Source of the DNA: Notospermus geniculatus
Taxonomy: Eukaryota > Nemertea > Pilidiophora > Heteronemertea > Lineidae
Direction: 5' to 3'
NCBI GenBank assembly: GCA_002633025.1
Contig: NMRB01000601.1
Location: 187,209 to 251,208, forward strand
Length of the DNA: 64,000 nucleotides
Made by a program: the position numbers and the translations under genes. Positions within the stretch are counted from its first letter, which is position 1. Each line of letters starts with the position of its first letter. The notes beneath the pieces are model-generated. The model was not told the origin of the DNA and searched no databases. It saw only the letters and a program-made list of their open reading frames with translations. Of the stretch, positions 1 to 11,780 are shown piece after piece.

Positions 1-165
1 CGTATGCCCGTAATTTCGGTGAGTTTTTGGCTTCGCGAGGCAGAGAGCTCGCGTGTGCGCGTATTTTTCGGTGAGCTCTCTGCAGAGCAAACGGTCTCGA
101 ATGACTTTTTGCTCAGCAGATAGCTCCAGTGTGCGGCAGGCTTATATGAATTTTCAGGTGTTCTA

Positions 166-335
166 CAGGTGTTACATCTGCCAGTGTTTCCCCTTGTTTG
201 GGAAACGCTGGCAGATAGATCGACACGTTTCTCATTGTGTCACCTATTGTCAAGTCGGAGCTTGTTTCGTCAGACAATCGTAGTGGAACACTCGCAGATG
301 GGGAACATTCAAAAACGTTACACTAGCCTTAGACC
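166..335. repeat. Imperfect inverted repeat (MITE family with CAGGTGTAACGTTTTTCA-like ends)
   Basis: Left part reads 'acaggtgttac...ggaaacgctggcag' and the right part ends in 'aaaaacgttacact'. A second copy with better ends lies at 3003-3185. The internal segment with 'ctcattgt...gtcaa' is shared by both, which identifies a dispersed family rather than a chance hairpin. Confidence 0.5.
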
Positions 336-761
336 GTCCATCTGTATCGGCGACACCCTGTATCAAGTTCAGAAAGCCGCCCTTTCGCCTTCGGTTCATT
401 GAAGAAATCACTATCGTGGCAGAGCACCTTAATTGACTTTACTTGATTGAATTGTCAAAGTAAGTGTCGCCGGCCCTTTGAAGTGATCTTCCCTTAATTA
501 TCAAGTAAGACGGTACACTTAGGATGTCAATAAGAAATGAAACCTCAAGTAAACGTCAATTGCCAGCTTCTCAGCAAAGTCACAAGTGCAAAATCAAGAA
601 AGGAATCGCCTTGACTTTAAGATGTTTGGCGTGACGCTCTCGATGACGCTACTCCAAAAATTAGTCCCTTCAAAATGGTGTGTACTTGTGCTGACTGCCA
701 AAAATATTTTGCGAGAATGTTAAACTGTTGTTTCACTTTGTGGCTTTCATTCAGAAAGCGA

Positions 762-931
762 AAAGGTGCTGCTCCACTTTGGAGTTTTTCTCGCGCAAGT
801 GGCTCCCTATGGGCAGTGGAACTACGAGCAGTCACTGGTCTCAGCGTCAGCCGTGCGGAACAAACAATCTGGTGAATTACCCATTGAGAGCCAACTTGCT
901 CGAGAAAACTCTAAAGTGGAGCAGCACCTTT
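762..931. repeat. Palindromic MITE-like element
   Basis: The left arm 'aaaggtgctgctccacttt' (from 762) is matched in inverse by 'aaagtggagcagcacctt' ending near 931, with further pairing through 'gagtttttctcg' and 'cgagaaaactc'. The internal words 'gagagccaacttgctcgag' recur in related elements at about 1500-1810, 25570-25640, 34915-34980 and 62660-62740. Confidence 0.6.
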
Positions 932-1499
932 ATAGTTTTAAAGACATCTCCCTTTCTTTATAACGCCGCAACCATTAAACAAACGACTTTAGTTTTCTCC
1001 TTGTTCATCACCCCTACCTCCTTTACTTGACTTTCGAAAGGTTGAGTATTTCGAGAGGGTATCTACAGAAAAAAGTAGCCCTGCCTGCTTTGAAATCTTT
1101 GGTAAAAAGCTTCATTAACTAATTCTGTGATCGATTTTAATGGAAAATGACTCGAGTTTGAAGTTAAATTAGTTTTAAAGGACAGCTGTCGAAGCAGTCT
1201 GTCTCCTGAGACGATAAAACATGCAAGAGTTGTTGCTTTAGCTGTGAAACGTCATTCACGTCAACGAGCCGTGGAAAAAAAGATGGTAAAACAGTTGCTC
1301 GCTATCGAGTTACGTGTACTTTCAAACACTGACTCCGACGTATATTTTTTGGTCTTTTATGGAGTTCTATACTGNTACAAAAGCATTGTGCTGAACAATA
1401 TTTTTGAAAGAGTGTGGGTTTTGGCAACGAACCATGATCAGCTTGTCCTTGACGCCTAATTTTATTAACAATACATGGCTATTCATAAATAAGACGGTT

Positions 1500-1810
1500 C
1501 AACCTTCGACCGCCGCACTAAAACGGCGCTGTATGTTTCCACTACCGCCCCCTTAAGGGTAAAAAAATGTAATGCCACCCGCTTAAGGGCCACCCCCATG
1601 TCATTTTCAACACTTCCTGTGAAAATGGTGCCATTTCGATCAGAAACCACGGAGGAGTTCGTGTTCAAAGTTAAAGCGCCACCGTCAATTATAATATAGA
1701 TTTTGTGTGTCGACTTTTGTGCTCTTTCTTTCTTTGGACTCCGTATATTGTGAGAGTTTTTTCGGGCAAGTTGGCTCTCTGGGCAACTCAACCATCGAAA
1801 ACTACGAGAA
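1500..1810. repeat. Diverged member of the GAGAGTTTTCTCG repeat family
   Basis: Contains 'gagagttttttcgggcaag', then 'ttggctctctgggcaactc' and 'accatcgaaaactacgag', matching the internal part of the elements at 762-931 and 34915-34980. Boundaries are approximate. Apparent frames across it are not supported as genes. Confidence 0.4.
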
Positions 1811-2360
1811 GTCGTTGTATCGTTGGCTGATTCGTGACCAAATGATACCTACAGATTTTTTTTGTATTCCAGGAGTATATATATTAGTATTGTATAACTT
1901 GAACCAGTAATGGAAAATGCATTAGGAATCGGGCACCAGCGTCTTTGGAGAGCGATGCACTTGTTCTTTAACGAATTATGGTTTCATAAACTATGTATAC
2001 GTAATATCAATTGCCGTACGAAGCAAGGAAGGATGAAAAAATTGCTCGTCTTTTTTATTTGTCGAAGCCCGGTGCGCTGCTTGGTTTTGTAAGCCATATA
2101 TCTGCAGGGTAATGGAGACGTTAGAAAAACGGTTCACCGAACAACCTGATGATTGTGGGCCTTTTTTAGCAGGAAAACAAAACTCTCCAAAAACAGAAGA
2201 AATATTTTTATAGAGAAGGCAAGTCTAGGGTATCATTTTACAGAAATGTAACGTACGTTGCGAATAGTCTGAGGCGAAATTTACTTCAGAAGAAGCAGTC
2301 TGTTTGTTTAGGTCATTTGTACTGTAATCGAAATGCTCCTCATTGAGATGAAAGGAACGT

Positions 2361-2516
2361 TTAAAGCGGTGAATCCACTGTCGCGATTTGGGCTTGAGAC
2401 GGGGTTGCGGTCCCTTGCGATCGCCTTATATGGCAATCGGAAGTCCTTATATGGTAACCGCAAGGGAACGCAACCGCGTCTCAAGCCCAAATCGCGACAG
2501 TGGATCACCCGCTTTA
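2361..2516. repeat. Near-perfect palindromic MITE (TTAAAGCGGTGAATCCACTG ends)
   Basis: Long inverted arms: 'ccactgtcgcgatttgggct' near 2375 pairs with 'agcccaaatcgcgacagtgg' near 2485-2503, and the outer 'ttaaagcggtga' pairs with 'tcacccgctttag'. The centre carries 'ccttatatggcaatcgg' and 'ccttatatggtaaccg'. The right end of the 1.2-kb foldback at 41770-42981 has the same terminal sequence, so both belong to one family. Confidence 0.8.
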
Positions 2517-2534
2517 GCGTGTTCTGTCAGTCGC

Positions 2535-2673
2535 GAGTTTAAGAAATCGCTCCGTTAACGGTAACACTAACGCTAACACTATTTCTGCCGTACATTTTCA
2601 ATGTAAAAAATAACGTTAACGTTAGTGTTAATGTTAGTGTTAGTGTTACCGTTAGCGGGACGATCTCTTAACT
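2535..2673. repeat. Palindromic MITE (GAGTTTAAGAAATC ends)
   Basis: Arms rich in 'gttaacggtaacactaacg' on the left pair with 'cgttagtgttaatgttagtg' on the right. Ends are 'gagtttaagaaatcgc' and 'gatctcttaact'. Related elements with the same terminal motif lie at 15463-15588 and 49848-50003. Confidence 0.7.
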
Positions 2674-3002
2674 GTGGTTACGATACCCTTTTGAACCGGT
2701 TTTCCAATTCTCACCTCAGTCATGACTAACGATGCTTGTACGTAATGGCGGATGAGGTTGACACCGTATTCCGTGATCGGGTGTTAATTTCCTGTGGTCA
2801 TGCTGTATGGAACGTTCAATTGGTTTTTACGGTTTGATGGTACCGCGACTAACATTGGCGATTCTCAACACCACTTTGTCATTAAACCATTCGGAAATCC
2901 ACTGTGTGAGCTGCCCTCCAATTTCCAAACGGAGCAACTCCTTCTGCGTGCAGTGAGAGCATGGTTGGTCGAAGTAGTGCTCCTCAGCTCAGTGTGCTTG
3001 AT

Positions 3003-3185
3003 CGTACAGGTGTAACGTTTTTCAGTGTGGCCGTTTTTCTGTGTGATTCCCATTGTTCGGAACACACTGGGAAACGGACTCGCTGTTTCTCTGTGTGTCG
3101 CTCATTGTCAAGTCGCAGTTTATTCCGTCCGTCAATCTATTGTAATGTCACACTGGCACACGGGCCTCACTGAAAAACGTTACAC
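3003..3185. repeat. Inverted-repeat element, second copy of the 166-335 family
   Basis: Ends 'caggtgtaacgtttttcagt' and 'actgaaaaacgttacacc' are inverse complements. The interior carries 'gggaaacggactcgc' and 'ctcattgtcaagtcg' as in the first copy. Confidence 0.65.
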
Positions 3186-3471
3186 CGGGACAAAAATAAA
3201 GTGACGCTACAATGGACCATCATCCATCTGGTGCGTGAAGGAGAGGCTGAAGTTGATATGCATGACGATAAGATAGCTGGAAAGGATACCTCGGGGAAAG
3301 TCGCCTTCCGTACCTTCAATACAATAAAGCCACGGGCACGGCCGGGGATAAAACCCGCCCATTCATGAAAGGCTGTAGGTAGCCACTTCGCCACACCAAA
3401 AACACGACACCTGATTTCAGAATCAGATGTTCAAAAAATAAATATGCAACTTTATCTCGACACGGGGTCCG

Positions 3472-3632
3472 TATTTTAGAATGCTCCTCAACGTAAAGGA
3501 GTTCCTCAAGGCTATTGTTCTCCTGTTGAGAACTGCTCCTGAACGTAAAGGAGTTCCTCAAGGCTATTGTTCTCCTGTTGAGAACAATATCCTTGAGGAA
3601 CTCCTTTACGTTCAGGAGGATTCTAAAATACG
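3472..3632. repeat. Short palindromic MITE (TATTTTAGAATGCTCCTCAAC ends), rearranged copy
   Basis: Starts 'tattttagaatgctcctcaa' and ends 'ggaggattctaaaatacgg'. It contains two internal copies of 'cgtaaaggagttcctcaagg' plus the inverse. Simpler copies lie in the aminopeptidase introns at 20608-20700 (full) and 29714-29754 (collapsed to about 40 bp). Confidence 0.75.
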
Positions 3633-3849
3633 GTCGTGGAGCAATATGAAGTCGTTTTTGTGAGAGAGAACAACAGTCGTCAAGAGAGGGACAACTCCGC
3701 TTGACTTGGATTCTCGGTGCTGTCAACCTGTCTTTTTTTTATTTTTGGAAAACGTACGTGCTAGATAACAGTCGCCGCGGACCCTAAATTGGCTGCATAC
3801 CTAACTACCTAATTGCCTCTACGTGTCATGTCGGGCGATGTTCACCCCG

Positions 3850-3857
3850 TGACGTCA
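3850..3857. promoter_or_regulatory. Perfect CRE palindrome TGACGTCA
   Basis: An exact 8-bp cAMP-response-element consensus lies about 210 bp upstream of a short frame with a signal-peptide-like N-terminus (4063). Function is inference from the motif alone; one 8-mer can occur by chance. Confidence 0.25.
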
Positions 3858-4062
3858 TTAAACCATCGGCGAGGTAAACACTTGTACAGCACTGTTCGGC
3901 ACGACGCTGTTGGAGCACTCATTTTCCGTGATTGTATCTCTCGTTGGCCGGATTTGTCAGCGATTTGTGTCGAGGGAGATGGATTAGTGTAATCGTAAAG
4001 GTTGAGCTAAAGCTATCGAGGAGAACTTGGCCGCTGTGTGGTGTCCATTGAGACGTGAAGTA

Positions 4063-4212
4063 ATGAGGATGATTGCAGCCATGAGGACGTCAATCTGTGT
4101 CTTATTGTTGCCGATGATTGGGTTAGCAAATGTGATTTCGTCACGAGTTCGCCCTCAAGAATGCACGGTGAAGGACACCTGTTCTGCTGGCGTATCCGAT
4201 GTGGATGTATGA
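4063..4212 (+). CDS. Tentative short secreted-type ORF or first coding exon
   Basis: The frame starts MRMIAAMRTSICVLLLP and continues with MIGLANVISS, then two cysteines, ending in a stop after GVSDVDV. The N-terminus looks like a signal peptide (basic start, hydrophobic core, small residues). A possible donor (gat|gtatga) lies just before the stop, so this might be a first exon, conceivably of the GPCR whose later exons begin at 6725. No homology is recognised, no TM1/TM2 is encoded here, and frames of this length occur by chance. Treat as a candidate only. Confidence 0.2.
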   Translation: MRMIAAMRTSICVLLLPMIGLANVISSRVRPQECTVKDTCSAGVSDVDV

Positions 4213-6724
4213 CGTCGTTCGCTTCCTCTTGCGTCCCTGAGGCCCTGTCGAGGATTACAGTTCTTGCGTTATCATCTCGATGGCTGAAACGATCTTAAGA
4301 GAGTAGAGATGAGCAGATAAAACTCTTTAAAATACCGGTTATTAAAGAAAATTATAACATGTACTTTTCATAAATTTGAATATCGAACTTGTTCTTCCTT
4401 GTCGGCAGATTTTAACAGTCCATTATTAAGGATTGGTTCTGTTCAGAAGGGGTATGATTGTCAGGTTACGTCGTGGATCTTTAGGGACAAAAATAGAAGT
4501 AGCCTATACAATGTTTGTACATGTACATGTACAAACGACATTAAAAATGTCGTAGTCAGCTGACGACTAGCAGAAATACAACTCTGCAGGAAATGTAAAT
4601 GTAAAAGCGTTAGTAAACTACAAGTGCACTGGACTTCTGTGGACATGTCAATTGCGTTTACTAATGATAGGTACATAGCTCCGATGATACGTTGGGCATC
4701 GACCCCCTATCATCAAACCCTTATATACTTCTGCATGCCCTATGTGCAAAATATGGGGGTTCGCTGACCGGGGTCTTGTCAACGATGGCGTCTCTTCGAG
4801 TAAATCACTTCAATTGACAAAACTGAGTGCATGGTCGTCATCTGAAATGCATGGCCTTAACCGTAGCCTATCGAGTGTGTGATACGCCAATCGTGCGAAC
4901 GCGACGACACACATGTATCGAACTAAACGGAAAAAAGTGGCTAATGGAATAACTGCAGTTACTGCCTCAATGATGGCTGGCTAGTTGGGTGGAAGTGTCG
5001 CATTTAGTGTCGAAAACAGCCGAACAGTTTCCGTGTTGTTTTTTTCACTATTCGTAATGCCTCGCTAAAAAGCTTCCTGCAGCCGGTCATCTCCGTTAGA
5101 ATGACTTTCGTTGAGGCAGATCAACGAAACCACCACCAATCCGTCGAATAAGAACGAATTTCCTTTAATCCAGGCTGCCATGTTCAGCAGTGAAGTTGAA
5201 CTCTGGAATTTATGACCTATTGGGATGAGTATACGTACTGACTTACATTTTGAAGGGGATTCTACGATTCTGAATCGCCGGGCTTGGTGCCTGCACACCT
5301 TCGGTGTGCACCACCTCATCGATACGATGGTGTATCCGTGGAAGTAGGTGCGGATATCAATGCCTCCTAAACGCCATCTTAAATTCTCCTACATGTATAA
5401 TGGTTTTATTTATTAGACTCTCGCAGCAGCAATTACTGTCCCTTTTTTCGTACCGTATCGAAACCGACATAGTCTCGCGTCACCAGCCTCTCTCTCTTAC
5501 AGGAGAGAGTCTGGTAGCAAAGGCCAAAACTTTCGTTACCGCCAGGTGGCGAGTGTCCAGCTCACAGCATCCGAATCTGATTGGCCAACGGCTGATTAAA
5601 CATGGCTGCGCCCGTGAAACGCATGATGAACGAACAAGGAACGAAATAGTCCGAGGGAAATGTTCCCTTTTTAACATTTTATCGTGGTTTTCACCGAGTG
5701 ATATGTAGACAGCGATCGAGCCTGGCCGTTTGAGGTGGATCGCTGATGAAATAAAGTGGAATTGTATTGTATCAGGATCGATTTACCGTCTGGCTGAACT
5801 TCGACTCCCTGGTCGGAAGTGACCTAATCCATGGCACAAAATGTAAGTCCTATTGTACAATCGGCTTATTCCAGCAATCGATGACCATGGATAGTCGTTC
5901 CTTCCGTGCTAAAAAGGTAAATTTTCCCTCAGACTCATTCGTTCATCATGCGTTTCACGGGCGCAGCCATGTTTAATCAGCCGTTGGCCAATCAGATTCG
6001 GATGCTGTGAGCTGGACACTCGCCACCTGGCGGTAACGAAAGTTTTGGCCTTTGCTACCAGACTCTCTCCTGTAAGAGAGAGAGGCTGGTGACGCGAGAC
6101 TAAAACCGACATCGTTCCTTTCCGTCAAGGATAACAGATGACGATTTTCTCCACCGCTTTGAAATGTGATGCGTTTCTGTTCCATTTAAGCGTCAGTTAA
6201 GTTGAGAACGAGAGAAGAAGAAGGTTATTCTGAGCCGTAAACTGCTTGCGGTAATCCCTTTATCGTGCTTGTTTCAATTTAAAATATCCTGTTGCTTGGA
6301 AAGTCATGAATAGCGCATTAACTTTCTCAACTAGGATGAGCAACCACCCACATGGCTAGTCTGAAACGCTGGGGGGTTTCGAACCTCATTGTGTCAAAAT
6401 GACACTCATGGTGTTTACAAATTATCCGTATATTTTAAATTTTCAGGGAAATTATCCGAGATCTCTTGAAGTGAACTTTCGGCTGAGGTTTCAAAGTATG
6501 TTCAGACAAAAACCTACATGTCTGCTGTACTCGCTATTGATGAAATCAGACTGTCGGCGAATGTCATTTTTTTTCCAGCGCAATTTGCCGGGAACCTGTT
6601 GTCTCTTTCAGTAAAGCTACAGAAGAAATGAACCTTCTCCAATAATCGGCTTTTTTCTGTCTGTTATTAGGTATTAGGAGTGACTTAGCTTTGAAGCTCA
6701 CGATTAGTTTTCGTCTTTTTTCAG
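4213..6724. other. Intergenic or 5' intronic sequence with a large foldback
   Basis: No gene is recognised. The stretch contains a perfect small palindrome of repeated TGTACA words around 4514-4536 and the foldback at 5462-6110. If the GPCR at 6725 has a first exon further upstream, this is intron. Confidence 0.5.
5462..6110. repeat. Foldback element with about 190-bp inverted arms
   Basis: The left arm (about 5471-5672: 'agtctcgcgtcaccagcc', 'gaatctgattggccaacgg', 'gaaacgcatgatgaacga') is repeated in inverse orientation at about 5919-6103. The arms flank a roughly 250-bp non-palindromic spacer. This is typical of a non-autonomous DNA transposon. Apparent frames on both strands are arm mirror images. 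Confidence 0.8.
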
Positions 6725-9700
6725 GTTGGCGGTTCGGAGCATTAACCTGTAAAGTGATACCCTACCTCCAAGGAACAGTCGTCAGTGCCTCAGTTAACAC
6801 ATTAGCAGCTATTGCAGTTGATAGGTAAGATAACTCCACATGTAGGCCTATGGTAAAGAAATCCATAGACGCAATTTTTTCAGTATCTTTTCTTTTGTCA
6901 AGTCTCAATGCGGCAAGGGTAATTTTAAATTAGACTGACCCAATGCTACTGGAATCGTCATTCAGCCGGGTCACTCGACTTTAAGAACACCCCTAGATTT
7001 GCTAGGCTATAAAGCTGTTGTCGGCAACTTCCATTCAAATATCCTTGGACACCGTCATGCCTAGCCGAGCCTTGGTGATCTTACATCACCAAGTCGGGGT
7101 TCGGACTGCAGGTTGTGTAGTTGAAGATTGTGACCACAGCCATTAACCCCTTATATTTTAGGCGCGATATCTTCGGACGTTGAGTGTTTCAATTCCACAA
7201 TCCATTTGGCGGGAATCTCAAAGAAAAACTCAAATGAAGTACCTTTTTCGGGGCTTCCTTCCAGCCAAACCGCTGTGGCTCTCAAAATTTCCTTCGCACA
7301 TCTAGCCTTGTCGATGTTCGCCAAAACTTTTCCGGCTGTTCTTGAGAAATAACGGCATAAACCGATACCGTATAATTACCTCGACGAGTTGTCAGAGAAG
7401 GTTTAATGGTAGAGGCTGGATAATTCACTAATTCTCCAAATTAAATGGTGTTTTAAAGAGCCTGTAGTTTGAATAGTTCTCGGAACCTAGATTAGTTTTC
7501 CTCCACGTTTGAAATTGGTCCTTTAGGTGTAATTATCTAATCAATGATTGTTTCAACTAATTTTAATTTCCGACCAAAAATGCTGACTGTCACGTGAGCT
7601 AGGCAACGTATGGCGTCACCTATCTTTAGAGGTAGGACCTCGAGTTCGATAGGACATCGGTTCGCCCATGAGCAAAGCGCATGGCCATAGCTAGGTAGCA
7701 AAGGGCCAGGGGTAAGTGACCCACCCCGGACGGACGATAAACAAGCTACAGCCCTGAAGCTACTCGATCAGCAACAGTCTGTTGATCTCACGGCACACGT
7801 GAAATTCTGTTTGTGTAATGAGGGAAAATCGATACAATTCGACTTGCAAGAACCTTAAGCTAAATCAAATCAGCCACTCACTGATAAAAGAGGTCGTTTT
7901 CGAATACAACAGTAAACTGTATAATGCCTCAAGACAGGCTCCACATTTACATTAACAACAATCATCGTCAGTTTGGGAACGGCAACGCGATGATGTCGAA
8001 GAGTACTCTCTCTCTGTTTCAATTCGCTGGTGCGCCACAGTTTTACCGCTGGCGCTGTTATACTCAGCTCAGCGAATTTCATCACAATTTTATCATCGTA
8101 TTTTTGTCGCACCAGGCATCATTGCTTCCATTTTCCAACTAAAGACAACACGAAAACTTCCTACACAAAGTCGCTGTTGTGTTTAGGCCCTCAAGGCGTC
8201 CATTTTGAAAACGCAATGCATCGCCGTACTGTAAACTTCACTGAACATCGTGGCGAAGTCAAATGGCATTCTAGAAAGGAATCCATTATGCCGTAGGCTA
8301 CTTTTGCAGAAAATGAAGATAGCAGAAATGTTGCGACGCAAAATGTATATGATGGAATCCACAAACGTTATTTAAATTGGTTGTATTCCCGGGAAATATG
8401 GAATATGTTCAGTTGCTGCTAATGGCTTTCTGAGTGCTCATTCTATAGGCCCCCTATGTACCGTTTAAATATCGAAGGAGCGCTTCAGGAGGTTTTGATG
8501 GAAATCACGAACTATGCAAAAAATGTTCCAGTCCATTATATAAGAATACATGCGGAATTTGTAGAATCTACAAGATTCAATGAAAAATTCATTGAGTAAT
8601 TAGTTTGTCAGTTTGAGTGTCAAGCGCTGGTTAAGTGGACGGTCTGAAACGCTATGTCGGATCGGATCATTGGCTAAGGCTTGTTTTTTTTCAAAATGGC
8701 TGACAATGTCGGCCATATTGCCGAAGGGTTAGGGCTTCAATCTATTGTCTAATCTGCTAACCCTTATCCAAACCCTTCTTTGCCTGACCTTTCCATGACA
8801 ATACATGTATGCTAACCATTACCCAAACCCTTCTCTGCCTCACTCTTTCCTGATTGATAATGCTACGTCTTCTAGGCCGAAGGCCTCTTCTAAGGCATAC
8901 GATACAAAAAGCTAAAAGATCAGCCTCAGCTTTTGTCTTTTACCATTGCCTTAAGGTGTATTACCATTGCCTAAGGTGAATTACCATTGACTCTAGTTAC
9001 AGTTTCTAGGAGAAAACGAATTTTTCCTTCCAACGCCATCTGATAGCTCTCTGGAACCTCTTCATTACTATTATCTCTAATGCAGTTCTCCTCTTCATGT
9101 CAAAACCGTCTAAAATTACCGACGTTCCAACTATAGTTAATGGAAACTTTTTATTCTCTACTTCCGTTAATGCACATCTTATCTCAAAAGGCATTTACAT
9201 AATTCCATCACATATTTTTCAACGTTATAATTAAGTCCAGACTCCTCAATTTATCAATAAACAAGACATTAATATTTCCTTCGTAAATTTGGAATGCGTT
9301 TTTTGCGATGCTTTCAATGCGGCGATAGCTGATGTGATGTCAACACCGTTCAGGGATGAAATTTAAATCTGTTATATTCAGTTCTCGGATATAAAGAAGA
9401 ATATTCTTGATTTGGTGCATTTCAGTGCAAATAAAATTTCGTCAAATAAAGTGTTAGCGAACTAGCGGATTTGAAGATAAAATAAACCTCGCGTGATATC
9501 AACTGTCATTAGCTGCTGAAGCTATCGCTTACACATCATCAAATTTGGAATATTACGTCTTCAAATGTAATTATAATGGAGCGTTTGTTTCAGTATTAAT
9601 GATAGCCTTTCGGAGATGCCATCATAAGACGTTCACAAGTAAAGTGTTTTTCACATTGAACTGGCCAAAGGTACTTAGTTGAACTCAGGAATGTGACCAG

Positions 9701-11619
9701 ATCACATTTACCAAGAGGTAGTGGTGTTCCACAACACTGACTTGAAAACAGATTATAGTTCTTTCATGGTGTCAGCCAAAGCTGGTCAGTCATGACACTG
9801 GCTGCCGAGGGTTGTGTAACATTATTATTTGTGATCACACCATTACAGTTTAGTGACAAGAGGTCAGCCAAGTACCTTTGGCCAGTTCAATGTGAAAAAC
9901 ACTTTAGTGGGGGCGTATTCATGGCCACAGTCACAGATTGTACGGTGGATTTATGGCACCGAAAGCTAAGGATTTACATGTAGAAGAAAAATTAATAACC
10001 AAGTTAATCTATCAGAGGATTTGTAACCTGATCAACTATAGTCGACTAAAAAATAAATCGGTTGCGAATGAAAAATCGGCCAGGCCCGTGGTTGTTTTCC
10101 TTTTACCTCCACGCTCAACAGTAGACGACTTATGAAGAACCCTATGATCCCCTGATAACCTCAACAGAGTCAGAGTCGAATCATGCGAATCCCTGTTCCA
10201 CCGAATTGAAATTCTCTATACACAAGCTGCAACCAGTGCAAATGTGGTAAGACACCGCAGATGCTTCCAACGCCGCCTGTCCTTACTCGAACGAACTCTG
10301 TGTGTCGTTAAGGATAAGAAACAAGAATACGAACGGGTGACATCTATGACATCGATGCAGAATTTTGATTCAATTATTTTGCAGGAGAGAACACTTTGGC
10401 GTATAACCTTAGTTATGAAAAAAGCATTGAGCTTGTTAGGGCGACATTATTCTCCCTTCGCACACATCGAGTTTGGATTTAAGTGCCTGTTGTTTGCATC
10501 TCCATCAGTAGATTAAGTTAGTGTTTGGCCAATAACTCTTTGTAGTGAATTTTTTCCTGCTTCGTGAAATTTTATGGAGCAGAAGTAAAACATGCTACGG
10601 TGGCCGATATTTTACTCCGTGAGCCAACGTAGCATGCTATACCGATACTATACTATCCTGCTGATGTTCTTTTCTTCTTTATCATTAGAATACGAACAGC
10701 CATGCTGAAAAAACCGCTTAATGTACGCCACGCACGACCACATTTTTCATCAAATTTTCTGTACATGCCCATAAAGACTGATACGCGAGTCCTATGAAAA
10801 CATTCACCAAATACGGCGGGCAAAGGGCCTATTCTTTCATTCTTTTATCTTTTTTTCAGGTATCTCGCAATTTGCCACACCCTGAAGTGCAAGGTATCGC
10901 GGGGAACAGCCAAGTTTGTAATTCTTTTCATCTGGATGATATCCGCCATCATCATGATCCCTTGGGCCCTTTTCTACCAGCATAAATCGATAAAAGTCAA
11001 CAACGTGACTGTGCTCTACTACTGCGCTGAGATTTGGAAGAACGAGGAGGACAGGAGGTCGTTCTTTTTAGGTGCTATTTTCTTAACGTGTTACACCATT
11101 CCATTGATACTTATCACTGTTTGCTATAGCCTCATCGGTCTTAAAGTTTGGAACCGCGATGCCCCTGGGATCCACACGCGGAATGGAGTAGTCTACAGAT
11201 CGAAAATCAAAGTGGTGAAAATGCTGCTGGTAGTGGTTATTCTTTTTGCCTTCTCTTGGTTACCTTTATATGCAATTCGTGTGAGGATTTTCTTCGGACC
11301 CGAATTCGATGCCTACACCTCTGACATTGTTTCAAATATCCTTAATCCGATATGCCAGTGGTTGGGCTCTTCCAACTGTTGCGTCAACCCCCTTGTTTAC
11401 TGTTTCTTTAGCAAGAAGTATCGAAGGGGTTTCAAGATAGTCACCATGTGTTGCAGGAGAGTGAAATTCACGGAATTACAGCGGGGGAATTCTAGTACTA
11501 TGTATCAGACCATGCCAGATGTGGTCAATGGGAATGCACAGGAGTCGCTAGTAATCAGACAACAGTTCCCTTTGAGAGCCAAACTGACACGCAGGTCGAC
11601 AAATATGACGGCAGTTTAG
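6725..11619 (+). CDS. Class A (rhodopsin-family) peptide GPCR, 3' two exons; 5' exon(s) not found
   Basis: Two exons joined in phase: 6725-6824 and 10860-11619 (stop TAG). Together they encode 285 aa from extracellular loop 1 to the C-terminus. Exon 1 gives WRFGALTCKV (the loop tryptophan and the TM3 cysteine) and ends inside the DRY motif (IAVD + ag|g + YLAIC), so a 4.0-kb intron splits Asp-Arg from Tyr. Later landmarks are TM4 FIWMISAIIMIPWALF, a loop-2 cysteine (YYCAEIW), TM5 with IPL, TM6 LFAFSWLPLYA and TM7 NCCVNPLVYCFF (NPxxY), followed by a di-cysteine (TMCC) that may be palmitoylated. The pattern IPYLQGTVVSASVNTL and AICHTLK resembles orexin/allatotropin, NPFF and SIFamide receptor groups, but I cannot choose between them. 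It should be a plasma-membrane receptor for a neuropeptide. TM1/TM2 must be encoded upstream. A polyadenylation signal lies at 11775. Confidence 0.88.
6825..10859 (+). other. 4.0-kb intron of the GPCR inside the DRY motif
   Basis: Starts gtaaga and ends ttttttcag. It holds no recognisable exon. Contents include duplicated 'aacccttctctgcc'-type words near 8770-8845, a tRNA-like B-box word near 7630-7655 and the inverted repeat at 9638-9912. Short open frames here have no homology I recognise. Confidence 0.7.
9638..9912. repeat. Foldback MITE in the GPCR intron
   Basis: The left arm 'aaagtgtttttcacattgaa' with 'ctggccaaaggtacttagtt' is inversely repeated by 'ccaagtacctttggccag' and 'ttcaatgtgaaaaacacttt'. 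The apparent frame starting at 9792 runs into the right arm and is rejected as a gene. Confidence 0.7.
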
Positions 11620-11774
11620 AACGTAATACAATCTAATTTTCACTTGGAGAGGAAGTGGTGGTGGAGTCGAGGATTGATCGAGGTTAAGAATGTCATTGCC
11701 CGAGAGATATCCTGCTAGACACCGAAGACTTTCAGTAAAAAAACAACTGAACGAAAGGGCAAGCTGTAGGTTCC

Positions 11775-11780
11775 AATAAA
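11775..11780 (+). terminator. AATAAA polyadenylation signal of the plus-strand GPCR
   Basis: Exact hexamer, 156 bp after the stop codon, the first on this strand after the coding end. Confidence 0.55.

Larger units (their letters stand above)
1..3800. other. Repeat-rich stretch without a recognisable gene
   Basis: No open frame here resembles a known protein family and none has convincing splice sites around a conserved segment. Most apparent frames fall inside inverted repeats listed separately (about 166-335, 762-931, 2361-2516, 2535-2673, 3003-3185 and 3472-3632). A single unresolved base lies at 1375. The first exon or exons (N-terminus, TM1 and TM2) of the GPCR at 6725-11619 should lie here or further upstream, but I could not find them. 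Confidence 0.6.

Noticed and set aside
3316-3726. 136-codon minus-strand open frame
   Set aside because: It runs through the palindromic element at 3472-3632 and repeats its own arm sequence; no protein family is recognised.
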